A stretch of 64,000 nt of DNA from an uncultured SAR86 cluster bacterium. Lineage in GTDB: Bacteria; Pseudomonadota; Gammaproteobacteria; Magnimaribacterales; D2472. Numbering within the stretch: the first letter of the stretch is position 1; the number at the start of each line of letters is the position of its first letter. The stretch lies in NCBI GenBank assembly GCA_902602595.1, contig CACKRJ010000001.1, forward strand, positions 124,001 through 188,000, in the 5' to 3' direction. The position numbers and the translations under genes are program-made. The notes under the pieces were generated by a model, which saw only the letters and a list, made by a program, of their open reading frames with translations, was not told where the DNA came from and searched no databases. Positions 18,508 to 27,072 of this stretch are shown piece by piece.

Positions 18508-19567
18508 AGTCTGCCAAGTTAAATAACAAATTGATTAAAAAATCGTTTCCCCATTTATTCGAGATTGAGAAGTTGCACTTTGAGTATTCTAGAGTCGATT
18601 GAGGTTGAGAATAACAATATCCTACACTTCTATCTATACCAGGCCAAAGATGTCCTCTGTCTTTATTTAATAGGCTAATTATTTGAACATTATCATTGCA
18701 ATCTGAAGCTATATTTTTTTCAAAATCATCGTATAAAGTAAAATTTGATTGATTTATAGATTTACATTCAAATTGTTCTGACCAGGCCTTAAAAGTATTA
18801 CTCATTGGCTCATAAAAATAACCATCTGAAGCTTCAATATCAATAGGGGGAATAACCGTATCTTTAATACCGCCATAAATAATAAAATTTACTGGCTTTT
18901 CAGGTATGCAACTCAGATCTTTATGTTGCATTCCAACAATATTTACAACTCCTTTAAAAAGGGTTGGGTATTTGCAAGCCAAGGCTTGAGCCATGTTGCC
19001 ACCGTTGCTCATCCCTAATAAATATATGTTTCTTATTTTATGATCTTCCTTTGCGCGATCGACGATTTTTTTTATAAAGCCTAGATCGTCATTACAGCTT
19101 GTATATGAACAGCGTCCTCCTTCATTGCAATTAGGGTATTTTGGGTAAATATCTGCATCAATGGAGCATATTTCACCATTTGGTGTTTTGGTTTTAGAAC
19201 CCACTAAATCATTCCAAGAAGATACAAAAGAACTCAAGTTATTCTCGATACTATTGAAGTACAGTCCTTGAGGATAAATTGCAATAAATTGATACTTATC
19301 AGCCGCATCATTAAATCCTCCGGAGGTTTGTTTTTCAAAACCAGAGGCTGTTCCTGTATAGCCATGAAGCCCTATAAATAAATCAACTTGATTATCAAGA
19401 TTAATAGCAGTTGGAATATATTTTAAATAAGTTCTCTTTAGTGCTTCATGCTCAATTGCAAACTCCACCATAGATTGTGATGAAATAGATATTGAAAGAA
19501 TTAAAAAAGCTAAAAACTTTATTTTCTTTAAACAAAAGATAAGAGAAATTTTTAAGTGTTCAATCAA
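18506..19567 (-). CDS. Secreted PHB-depolymerase/feruloyl-esterase-like alpha/beta hydrolase
   Basis: 353 residues with an N-terminal hydrophobic segment (FLAFLILSISISSQS) that looks like a signal peptide; a later in-frame Met is possible. The alpha/beta-hydrolase fold shows an oxyanion region LHGYTG, nucleophile elbow GMSNGGNMA, acid region IYGGIKDTVIPP and catalytic His in DRGHLWPG. This pattern is typical of the LpqC/PHB-depolymerase and CE1-like esterases. Several closely spaced Cys (CSIDAD to SCNDD) suggest disulfides, consistent with a periplasmic or outside location. It ends at a terminator before the TonB receptor. Likely cleaves polymer or aryl esters; natural substrate unknown. Confidence 0.82.
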   Translation of the reverse strand: MIEHLKISLIFCLKKIKFLAFLILSISISSQSMVEFAIEHEALKRTYLKYIPTAINLDNQVDLFIGLHGYTGTASGFEKQTSGGFNDAADKYQFIAIYPQGLYFNSIENNLSSFVSSWNDLVGSKTKTPNGEICSIDADIYPKYPNCNEGGRCSYTSCNDDLGFIKKIVDRAKEDHKIRNIYLLGMSNGGNMAQALACKYPTLFKGVVNIVGMQHKDLSCIPEKPVNFIIYGGIKDTVIPPIDIEASDGYFYEPMSNTFKAWSEQFECKSINQSNFTLYDDFEKNIASDCNDNVQIISLLNKDRGHLWPGIDRSVGYCYSQPQSTLEYSKCNFSISNKWGNDFLINLLFNLAD

Positions 19568-19576
19568 TGGCTGGCT

Positions 19577-19921
19577 TTACTTTAAACTAGTGTAGATTTC
19601 ATCTGATTTAGCTGCGCAAATGAAATCATTCATATGAAGACCCTCTATTTTATGTGACCACCACTCTATGGTTGCTGTGCTCCACTCAAAAGTAATTCTG
19701 GGATGATGATCTTCGGACTCAGCTAACTTTGCAATTAAATTTACAAAATTAAGAGTTTTTAAATAATTACTAAATTTAAATGTTTTAACTAGTTTTGGAA
19801 TATCTGATTTATCTATCAACCAGCTATCAAGATCTTTAAGAAGCTCTATCTGATCTTTATCTGGAACCAATGGTGCTCCCAACTCACATGCGGTGCATTT
19901 TTTTTCTAAAAGGATGCTCAT
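19577..19921 (-). CDS. phhB: Pterin-4a-carbinolamine dehydratase
   Basis: 114 residues, the usual size. The active-site signature EDHHPRITFEWSTATIEWW includes the His-His-Pro and the later aromatic, followed by HKIEGLHMNDF with the closing Asp. It dehydrates 4a-hydroxytetrahydropterin to regenerate the pterin cofactor; in some bacteria it instead serves as a moco/pterin-associated helper. No phenylalanine hydroxylase is visible here. Its ATG overlaps the fumC stop by four bases (ATGA), so it is translationally coupled to fumC. Confidence 0.93.
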   Translation of the reverse strand: MSILLEKKCTACELGAPLVPDKDQIELLKDLDSWLIDKSDIPKLVKTFKFSNYLKTLNFVNLIAKLAESEDHHPRITFEWSTATIEWWSHKIEGLHMNDFICAAKSDEIYTSLK

Positions 19922-21303
19922 ACTCCTCCTTTAGTTAGTTTGGCTGGGTCCAAAAGTACTTTTAGCTTAGCTTTAGATAATCCAGTCTCTTCATGAGCAA
20001 CATTAATGATTGATTTGTTTTCCTTATATGCTTTTTTAGCTATATGCGCAGCCTTCTCATATCCAATTTCTCTATTTAATGCTGTAACCAATATTGGATT
20101 CATACCAAGGGATTTTGCAATATTTTTTTTATTAACTGTAAAAGTTTTAATTGCTTTGTTTGCTAGAAGAGGCATTGAATTAGACATAAGACTAATACTT
20201 TTTAGTAAGTTGTATGCAATTACTGGAAGCATTACATTTAATTGAAAATTTCCTGACTGGCTTCCTATAGATACCGTTACATCATTTCCAATTACATCAG
20301 CACAAGCCATGGCTACTGCTTCAGGTATGACCGGATTAACCTTGCCAGGCATAATGCTGCTTCCTGGTTGCAAGGCCTCGAGTTCAATTTCTCCTAGACC
20401 AGTAAGAGGTCCACTATTCATCCAGCGCAAATCATTGGATATTTTAGTTAAGACTAAGCTAAGATTTTTTACACTAGAGGATAATTGAGCAGCGGAATCT
20501 TGAGCGCTTAAAGATTTGAAGAAATTTGTTGATGACCTTACTTTGAGTTTCGTTAATTTTGAAACCTCAGAAGCAAATACTTTTCCAAAATCTTTGTGGG
20601 CATTAACCCCTGTTCCGATAGCTGTTCCTCCTTGGGGCAAATAAGCCATTTCTCTCGAAGCTGAAACAATGGATTTCTCTACACCTTTTAATTGAGCACT
20701 CCATCCTGATAATTCTTGGGAGAAATCAATGGGCATTGCATCCATTAAGTGCGTTCTTCCAGTTTTGACTTGACCCTTTAATGATAATGCTTTCTTGTCA
20801 ATCACTCTAATAAGGCTACTTAGAGACGGCAATAACTGCCTTTGGGTATCTAATAATGCAGAAATACAAATTGCTGTTGGGATAACATCATTGCTACTTT
20901 GACTCATATTTACATGATCATTTGCATTAATTTTAATTCGGGCTTTTTTTGAGGCCAGATTTGCAATCACCTCATTTGCATTCATGTTAGTGCTTGTTCC
21001 AGAACCAGTTTGAAAAATATCAAGCGGAAATTGACTATCATGGTTGCCTGAAAGAACTTCTTTTGCTGCAATTTTAATTGCCTTTGCTTTTCTAGAATCA
21101 AGTAACTTCAGTTTTTGATTGGATGCTGCAGCTGCAAATTTAATTACACCTAGGGCTTCTATAAAGCTTCTCCCAAATGGGAAGGCAAATTTAATACCGC
21201 TAATTTTAAAGTTTTCAAGAGCTCGTTGGGTTTGAGCGCCCCAGAGCGCATCATGAGGAACATTAACTTCTCCCATTGTGTCTTTTTCAGTTCTATATTT
21301 CAT
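19918..21303 (-). CDS. fumC: Class II fumarate hydratase
   Basis: 461 residues, normal for iron-independent FumC, which interconverts fumarate and malate in the TCA cycle. The superfamily signature GSSIMPGKVNP lies near residue 315, with TGRTHLMDAMPIDF and SSNDVIPTA in the other active-site regions. The close relative aspartase is less likely given the overall FumC-like sequence. It overlaps phhB by four bases. Divergent from the class II aldolase gene, whose ATG is 48 bases upstream of this start. Confidence 0.93.
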   Translation of the reverse strand: MKYRTEKDTMGEVNVPHDALWGAQTQRALENFKISGIKFAFPFGRSFIEALGVIKFAAAASNQKLKLLDSRKAKAIKIAAKEVLSGNHDSQFPLDIFQTGSGTSTNMNANEVIANLASKKARIKINANDHVNMSQSSNDVIPTAICISALLDTQRQLLPSLSSLIRVIDKKALSLKGQVKTGRTHLMDAMPIDFSQELSGWSAQLKGVEKSIVSASREMAYLPQGGTAIGTGVNAHKDFGKVFASEVSKLTKLKVRSSTNFFKSLSAQDSAAQLSSSVKNLSLVLTKISNDLRWMNSGPLTGLGEIELEALQPGSSIMPGKVNPVIPEAVAMACADVIGNDVTVSIGSQSGNFQLNVMLPVIAYNLLKSISLMSNSMPLLANKAIKTFTVNKKNIAKSLGMNPILVTALNREIGYEKAAHIAKKAYKENKSIINVAHEETGLSKAKLKVLLDPAKLTKGGV

Positions 21304-21351
21304 ATTAGCTCCGTAATTGGGTACACTATTTTACACTTTAAGGAATTCATT

Positions 21352-22164
21352 ATGGCAAAAGTTGTACCAATTAGCATCGATATCAACAAAGGAAAGCTTC
21401 CCCAAAAACCAAAAGGTATTAACGAAACGGTTGAATGCTCCACTATTGAAGAAAAAAGAAGGCATGAGCTTGAAAAACTAACAGCAGGATTTAGATTATT
21501 TTCTTATTTTGGATATGATGAAGGGGTTGCTGGGCATATTACTGTTAGAGATCCAGAGTTTTCTGACCATTTTTGGGTAAATCCAATAGGTGTTCACTTT
21601 GGACAGATTAAAGTTTCCGATTTATTGCTTGTTAACCACGAGGGTTCGGTTGTCCAGGGGGATCGATCTGTAAACATAGCAGCATTTACTATTCATTCCC
21701 GCCTTCATATGGCAAGACCAGACGTTAATGCAGCAGCTCACTCTCACTCCATGTATGGCAAAACATTTTCAACTCTTGGTAAATTCCTTGATCCAATCTC
21801 CCAAGATTCATGTGCATTTTATGAAAGGCAAGCAATATACGATGATTTTTCTGGTGTCTCAGAAGACACTAACGAAGGAGAAAGAATAGCCAATGCTCTT
21901 GGAGATAAACAAGTTCTGTTGATGCAAAACCATGGGATCTTGTCAACAGGGTCTTCGATTGATATAGCTTTGTGGTATTTCTTCTCTCTTGAACGCTGTT
22001 GTCAATCTCAGCTCATGGCAGAAGCAGCAGGAGAGCCTACTTTGATTCCTCATGAAACAGCTATTAAAACCAGGGAATTTATAGCAAACGAACTCGCAGC
22101 ATGGGCTAGCTTTCAGCCTTTATATGACATGATTACCCAAAAAGAGCCTGATTTATTTGAATAA
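21352..22164 (+). CDS. Class II aldolase/adducin-family protein
   Basis: 270 residues from the ATG at 21352, chosen because AAGGA lies eight bases upstream. The frame is open further up only as antisense to fumC. Metal-binding His residues are in NAAAHSHSMYGKTFS and the later LLMQNHGILSTG; the domain begins around LTAGFRLFSYFGYDEGVAGHITVRD. The family includes fuculose-phosphate aldolases, but this adducin-like branch is common in marine bacteria with unknown substrates. It is convergent with an aldehyde dehydrogenase (3-base gap). An aldehyde made here could be oxidised there; that pairing is inference. Confidence 0.88.
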   Translation: MAKVVPISIDINKGKLPQKPKGINETVECSTIEEKRRHELEKLTAGFRLFSYFGYDEGVAGHITVRDPEFSDHFWVNPIGVHFGQIKVSDLLLVNHEGSVVQGDRSVNIAAFTIHSRLHMARPDVNAAAHSHSMYGKTFSTLGKFLDPISQDSCAFYERQAIYDDFSGVSEDTNEGERIANALGDKQVLLMQNHGILSTGSSIDIALWYFFSLERCCQSQLMAEAAGEPTLIPHETAIKTREFIANELAAWASFQPLYDMITQKEPDLFE

Positions 22165-22167
22165 CTT

Positions 22168-23589
22168 TTAATTACCAATAATAGCTTTAGTCTCTAAGCA
22201 TTCATGTAAGCCAGAAAGTCCGTGCTCTCTTCCATTGCCAGAAGTTTTGAAACCACCAAAAGGCGCAGCTGGGCCTCTTGAACCTCCATTAATGCTTATT
22301 TGACCTGCTCTAATTCTTCTAGCCACCTGTTTTGCATGATCCTCATCACCAGATTGAACATATCCAGCTAATCCATACTCAGTATCATTCGCAATTTCTA
22401 TAGCTTCATCTTCAGAGTCATACTTCAATATACAAAGAACGGGTCCAAAAATTTCCTCTCTTGCAATTGTCATTTCATTAGTTACATCGGCAAAAACTGT
22501 TGGCTTTACAAAGTAACCCTCCGACATACCATCAGGTCTGCCTAATCCCCCAGCAACCAATCTTGCGCCCTCATCAATACCAATCTGTATTAATCTTTGA
22601 ACTTTCTCATACTGAGCTTTATTGGAGATAGGTCCAATTTTTACATTCTCATCTTCAGGCGCTCCAACAACCGTTGAATTAGCAACATCTGCAGCAGCTT
22701 CTATAGCCTTTTCATAATTTTTTGATGAAACAAGCATTCTTGTCGGCGCATTGCATGATTGCCCTGTATTCATAAAGCAATGATTTGCTCCTGCGCTAGC
22801 AGCTTTCTCGATGTCAGCATCATCTAAAATAATATTGGCTGATTTACCACCAAGCTCTTGAGCAACTCTCTTAACAGTTGGAGCTGATGCAATAGCAACT
22901 GCAACTCCAGCTCTTGTTGAACCTGTAAAGTGCATCATATCAATGTCTTTATGCTCAGATAAAGCAGCACCAACAATTGGCCCCATTCCATTTACAAGAT
23001 TAAAAACTCCAGCTGGAACTTTTGCATCATCTAATATCTCGGCAAATATAATTCCGCAAAATGGGGTAATTTCACTTGGTTTTAATACCATAGTGCATCC
23101 TGATGCAATTGCTGAGGCCACTTTTGTGCACATTTGATTCATTGGCCAATTCCATGGGGTAATCATTCCAATTACACCTATTGGCTCTTTTCTGACCATG
23201 TAGTTGTTTTCAGTTCCTTCAAACTCAAAAGTTTTTAACACCTCCAAGGTGTCTTTGAAATGAGATAACCCGGAAGTTACTTGAGCTACATTGGATAACC
23301 ATAATGGCGCACCCATTTCTTTTGAAATTGTTTTTGCTAATTCCTCTGAGCGTTTTTCATACTCAGAAATAATATTTTCGAGCAGCTCGATTCTTTCTTC
23401 TTTAGATGAAAAACCAAAAGTTTTGAATGCTTCTTTTGCTGCGGCTACAGCTAGATCAATATCTTCTTTTGTTCCGGCTGATATTGAACCAATAACAGAT
23501 TCATCAGATGGATTAATAACTTCTATTGTCTCGGAGCCAAGTGGATCAACCCATTCTCCATTAATAAAAAATTTAAGATGATCAACCAT
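22168..23589 (-). CDS. NAD(P)+-dependent aldehyde dehydrogenase
   Basis: 473 residues. The ALDH fold is clear: GVIGMITPWNWPMNQ, the catalytic Glu in AQELGGKSANIIL, the catalytic Cys in NTGQSCNAPTRM, and EIFGPVLCIL. It ends with the family-typical INGGSRGPAAPFGGFKTSGNGRE. It oxidises an aldehyde to an acid; substrate not deducible. GAGGGA precedes the ATG and a TATAAT lies further upstream, so it has its own promoter. Convergent with the class II aldolase. Confidence 0.95.
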   Translation of the reverse strand: MVDHLKFFINGEWVDPLGSETIEVINPSDESVIGSISAGTKEDIDLAVAAAKEAFKTFGFSSKEERIELLENIISEYEKRSEELAKTISKEMGAPLWLSNVAQVTSGLSHFKDTLEVLKTFEFEGTENNYMVRKEPIGVIGMITPWNWPMNQMCTKVASAIASGCTMVLKPSEITPFCGIIFAEILDDAKVPAGVFNLVNGMGPIVGAALSEHKDIDMMHFTGSTRAGVAVAIASAPTVKRVAQELGGKSANIILDDADIEKAASAGANHCFMNTGQSCNAPTRMLVSSKNYEKAIEAAADVANSTVVGAPEDENVKIGPISNKAQYEKVQRLIQIGIDEGARLVAGGLGRPDGMSEGYFVKPTVFADVTNEMTIAREEIFGPVLCILKYDSEDEAIEIANDTEYGLAGYVQSGDEDHAKQVARRIRAGQISINGGSRGPAAPFGGFKTSGNGREHGLSGLHECLETKAIIGN

Positions 23590-23617
23590 ACTTGTCCCTC
23601 ACTAAAAATTGAATTTA

Positions 23618-23623
23618 ATTATA
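23618..23623 (-). promoter_or_regulatory. Candidate -10 element of the aldehyde dehydrogenase gene
   Basis: A perfect TATAAT on the minus strand lies 28 bases upstream of the ATG; a weak GTGATA sits 17 bases further up as a possible -35. A GAGGGA ribosome site follows, giving a complete if weak promoter and leader. Confidence 0.45.
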
Positions 23624-23671
23624 ACGGATGTTTTTTAATTATCACCATCATTGATTATTTCCTTCTTAAAT

Positions 23672-25093
23672 TTAAATACCGCTTACCTCGCGAGCATCTT
23701 TAAAAGCTTGAATGGCTCTCATACGAGATTCCTTCAAATTTAGAATTGGAGCTGGATAATCAATAGATGAAAAAAGATCATCTTTTGGCTGATGAATTTT
23801 TGCAATTGGAACATCTTTAAGCTCAGGAATAAATTTTTTGATAAATTCTCCTTTAGGGTCAAAATTTTGTGACTGAGTTATGGGGTTAAAAATCCTAAAG
23901 TAAGGCGCTGCATCTGTTCCGGTTGAAGAGCTCCACTGCCAACCTCCATTATTTGATGAGAAATCACCATCAATCAAGTTTTGCATAAAAAACTTTTCTC
24001 CTAATCTCCAATCATGGAGCATGTTTTTAGTAAAAAACATTGCAACAACCATTCTTAATCGATTATGCATCCAACCTTCTTGAAGCATCTGTCTGATACC
24101 TGCATCAATAATAGGAAACCCTGTATTGCCTGAGTAGAATCTTTCCAATTCATCTTCAGAATATCGCCAATGAATATGCTTTGTATAATCCTGAAAAGGT
24201 AAGTTCTTACTAACCTTAGGAAAAGAATGCATGATATTACGATAGAATTCTCTCCAAATAATTTCATCAATCCATTTACAAACTCCCTTGTTTCCTGAAC
24301 TAAGCTCAAAATTATTTAGTTTGAGACCTTCTAAAATACATCTTTTTGGTGAAATGATCCCAAGAGCCAAATAAGGAGAAATGCGACTAGTCCCATCTAG
24401 AATAGGATCATTGCGAGATTGATTATAAGAATTTACTTTGTTAGCAAGAAAAGAAGAAAGCCTCTCCAGTGCAGATACTTCTCCGGCAGGCCATAAAGTC
24501 ATATCGACAGCATTTTTTTTTGGGAAATTTAGAGGCGATAGATCGCTGTTTAATTGAGGGATTTTTAAGGGTTTGGTTGCTTTTTCAAGATTTAGGAAAT
24601 CAAGAGAAAAATTTTCAATCCATCTCCTCTTAAAAGGAGTGAATACAGAAAATGGTTTCCCTTGACCGGTTCGTAAATAACCAGGCTCATATATAACTTG
24701 GTCATCAAAACAAGTTACGTTGATTCCAGAATCATTTAATAAATTAGTTACAGCTAAGTCTCTTTTTCCCTCATTAACTCCAAACTCATTATTCCAAAAA
24801 ATATGATCTACGGAGTTAAGCTTTGCAAATGAAACTAGGTCTGAGGATAAAGATTCATAATTTTGAGTCTCGATTACTAGTAATGGAATATTTAATTTTT
24901 GAAGTGACTGCTCTAATAGAATTAAATTCTCATGCACAAACTCAAGTTTTACAGCAGATTCATTATGAAGAGCCCATTGAAATTTAGAAAAAAAATATAT
25001 GCTAATTAACTCGTCACAAGTTTTTGATGCATTCAGCAATGCTGGATTATCGTCAATCCTAAGATCAGATCTAAACCAGATTAATCCTTTCAT
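23672..25093 (-). CDS. phrB: Deoxyribodipyrimidine photolyase (CPD class I / cryptochrome family)
   Basis: 473 residues, the usual length. The N-terminal antenna-binding domain starts GLIWFRSDLRIDDNPAL. The C-terminal FAD domain carries WIDEIIWREFYRNIM, FPIIDAGIRQMLQEGWMHNR and DFSSNNGGWQWSSSTGTDAAPYFRIF, all diagnostic of class I photolyases. The enzyme repairs UV-made cyclobutane pyrimidine dimers using blue light, which fits a sunlit-water lifestyle. It stands alone, 80 bases from the next gene. A pure cryptochrome role is less likely because the substrate-pocket Trp and Asn residues are kept. Confidence 0.95.
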   Translation of the reverse strand: MKGLIWFRSDLRIDDNPALLNASKTCDELISIYFFSKFQWALHNESAVKLEFVHENLILLEQSLQKLNIPLLVIETQNYESLSSDLVSFAKLNSVDHIFWNNEFGVNEGKRDLAVTNLLNDSGINVTCFDDQVIYEPGYLRTGQGKPFSVFTPFKRRWIENFSLDFLNLEKATKPLKIPQLNSDLSPLNFPKKNAVDMTLWPAGEVSALERLSSFLANKVNSYNQSRNDPILDGTSRISPYLALGIISPKRCILEGLKLNNFELSSGNKGVCKWIDEIIWREFYRNIMHSFPKVSKNLPFQDYTKHIHWRYSEDELERFYSGNTGFPIIDAGIRQMLQEGWMHNRLRMVVAMFFTKNMLHDWRLGEKFFMQNLIDGDFSSNNGGWQWSSSTGTDAAPYFRIFNPITQSQNFDPKGEFIKKFIPELKDVPIAKIHQPKDDLFSSIDYPAPILNLKESRMRAIQAFKDAREVSGI

Positions 25094-25173
25094 AATTTTA
25101 AAACTCCAAAAAAAATAATTGTGCCATTCAAATTTTAAAATTAAATGGAGCTTTGGTATGTAATTATCTTAAT

Positions 25174-25917
25174 TTATTTTTCTAAATTGTTATTAGTAAA
25201 GTATGCATCAACCCTAAAGTCAGACTGGTGATTGCTAATTGAAACCTTTCCACCTGCTGCCTCTACAATTGCTGCTCCGGCAGCTATGTCCCATAAAAAT
25301 ATGCCATTTTCTTTGTATGCCTCGGCTTTACCTGCTGCAACATATACTGATGCCATTGCAGCTGAGCCAATCATTCTTATTTTTTTCCATGATTGAAAAT
25401 CAGAAATCATGTTACTAAATTCATCATCAGAATAACTATCTTTAGCAGGTATCCCTGTAACTAAAGTAGATTCTTTTTTAAAATTAAGCGAAGAAACATT
25501 TATCTCAGATTTATTTACAAAAGCTTTTGATTTTTTATGAGCAAAATATAAATCAGAGTTATTAAAATCAAATATTGCGCCAAGAATAGGTGTAAAACCC
25601 TGAACCAAGGCAATGGAAACACATGAAATTGGAATATTTCTTAAGAAATTTGATGTTCCATCTAAGGGATCTACTACCCAGAAATAGTCATCAAGTGCGC
25701 CACTTTTGCCAGATTCCTCGGCTAAAATAGGCAGAGAGCTATTAGCATTTATGTGCTCTTTAATAATTTCTTCTGCATCAATATCAATTTGGAGTTTAAG
25801 ATCTCTTGCTTTATTTTTAAGAATTTTTAAATTGCTGTCTTGCTGTTCTTTCAGGAAGTTGCCAGCGAGCAATGTTGCAGATTTTGCAATTTCTAAACAA
25901 GAATCTAAATCTGGCAT
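25174..25917 (-). CDS. Inositol monophosphatase-family phosphatase
   Basis: 247 residues. Metal-binding motifs are present in order: PILAEESGK, WVVDPLDGTSNFLRNIP (D-P-L-D-G-T) and the C-terminal WDIAAGAAIVEAAGGKVS. These are typical of IMPase/SuhB/CysQ enzymes, which hydrolyse inositol phosphate, PAP or related phosphates with magnesium. The sequence does not clearly separate SuhB from HisN or CysQ roles. It begins directly after the stop of the sorbosone-dehydrogenase-like gene with no gap, so both are probably one transcript. Confidence 0.88.
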   Translation of the reverse strand: MPDLDSCLEIAKSATLLAGNFLKEQQDSNLKILKNKARDLKLQIDIDAEEIIKEHINANSSLPILAEESGKSGALDDYFWVVDPLDGTSNFLRNIPISCVSIALVQGFTPILGAIFDFNNSDLYFAHKKSKAFVNKSEINVSSLNFKKESTLVTGIPAKDSYSDDEFSNMISDFQSWKKIRMIGSAAMASVYVAAGKAEAYKENGIFLWDIAAGAAIVEAAGGKVSISNHQSDFRVDAYFTNNNLEK

Positions 25918-27030
25918 CTATTTTTTATAAGTAATTCTATAAATTACATTAGCCTTATCATCTGATAAAAGCATACTTCCATCACTTAATATAAAAGGAG
26001 CAGAAGGTCTTCCAAAGACACTTTCATCTTGCAGCCATCCTGATATGAAGTCAGTTGAATCTATAACATTACCATTTGCATCAAAGCTAACTCTAAGAAC
26101 TTTATACCCCACCTTACTAGATCTATTCCAAGACCCATGCAATGCGATGAATAAATTGTTTTGCATTTTGGCTGGGAACATTGATCCATCGTAAAATGCC
26201 ACGCCCGTTGGAGCAACGTGAGCACCTAACTCTAAAATTGGATCTACAAAATCAAAGCCTGAATTTACATCACCAAATTCTGGATCTCTTACATTAGACG
26301 CATGTTTATATGGATAACCAAAAAATTGGCCGTTAACATCTAACCTATTTAGCTCACATGAGGGAGTATCATCACCCATCCAATCTCTTCCATTGTCTGT
26401 AAAAAAAAGTTTATTTGTAATGGGATGAAAATCAAATCCAACACTATTCCTTACTCCCTTAGCAACATGCTGCCATCCGCTATCATTTATTCTTAAGATA
26501 GAAGCATATTGAGAATTTTCTGATAGGCAAATATTACAAGGAGCCCCAACATTAAAATATAATTGGCCTTGTTCATCATGCTTTAGCCACTTCCAGCCAT
26601 GCCATGTGTCACTTGGTAATTCATCTGTAACAAGTTCTTTTTTTGGAAGATCTGAATTTGAAATATTATCGTTTAACCAACTTTCAATATTTTTTATTTT
26701 CCATATTTTACTAACTTCTGAAAAATAAAGATCTCCATTAAATATACTTACACCAGTTGATAATTGTAAATCTTTGGCTATCACTTTCTTATAATCTGCC
26801 TCTCCATTCTTATCTGAATCGGACAAAGCAATAATTTGACCTGTTCTTTCTCCAACAAAAATAGTGCCATTCTTGCCCTCAGCAATTTGACGTGGAGAAC
26901 TCAAATTGTCAGCAAAAATAGAAATTTTAAATCCTGGTTCGAGAATTAATTTTTCTAAATCTTGAGCGAACATTCCAGAGTGAAGAAAAAGCAAAAAAGG
27001 AATTAAGGTTAAAATTTTATATTTTTTCAT
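25918..27030 (-). CDS. Exported sorbosone/glucose-dehydrogenase-like beta-propeller protein
   Basis: 370 residues with a signal peptide (ILTLIPFLLFLHSGMFAQ). The propeller shows PGFKISIFADNLSSPRQIA, GTIFVGERTG, FTDNGRDWMGDDTPSCELN and the conserved GAHVAPTGVAFYDGSMFP and FIALHGSWNRS. This is the GSDH/L-sorbosone dehydrogenase family, quinoprotein-like periplasmic sugar or aldehyde oxidases that often use PQQ. Cofactor use cannot be confirmed, and no pqq genes are in the window. It is contiguous with the inositol-phosphatase-like gene. Confidence 0.85.
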   Translation of the reverse strand: MKKYKILTLIPFLLFLHSGMFAQDLEKLILEPGFKISIFADNLSSPRQIAEGKNGTIFVGERTGQIIALSDSDKNGEADYKKVIAKDLQLSTGVSIFNGDLYFSEVSKIWKIKNIESWLNDNISNSDLPKKELVTDELPSDTWHGWKWLKHDEQGQLYFNVGAPCNICLSENSQYASILRINDSGWQHVAKGVRNSVGFDFHPITNKLFFTDNGRDWMGDDTPSCELNRLDVNGQFFGYPYKHASNVRDPEFGDVNSGFDFVDPILELGAHVAPTGVAFYDGSMFPAKMQNNLFIALHGSWNRSSKVGYKVLRVSFDANGNVIDSTDFISGWLQDESVFGRPSAPFILSDGSMLLSDDKANVIYRITYKK

Positions 27031-27072
27031 TACTCAAAACCCTCAACGTTTTCTACTAAGATGTTCAAAATA

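Noticed and set aside
21226-21351. N-terminal extension of the class II aldolase
   Set aside because: It lies antisense to the fumC start region and has no family similarity; the ATG at 21352 has AAGGA at the right distance.
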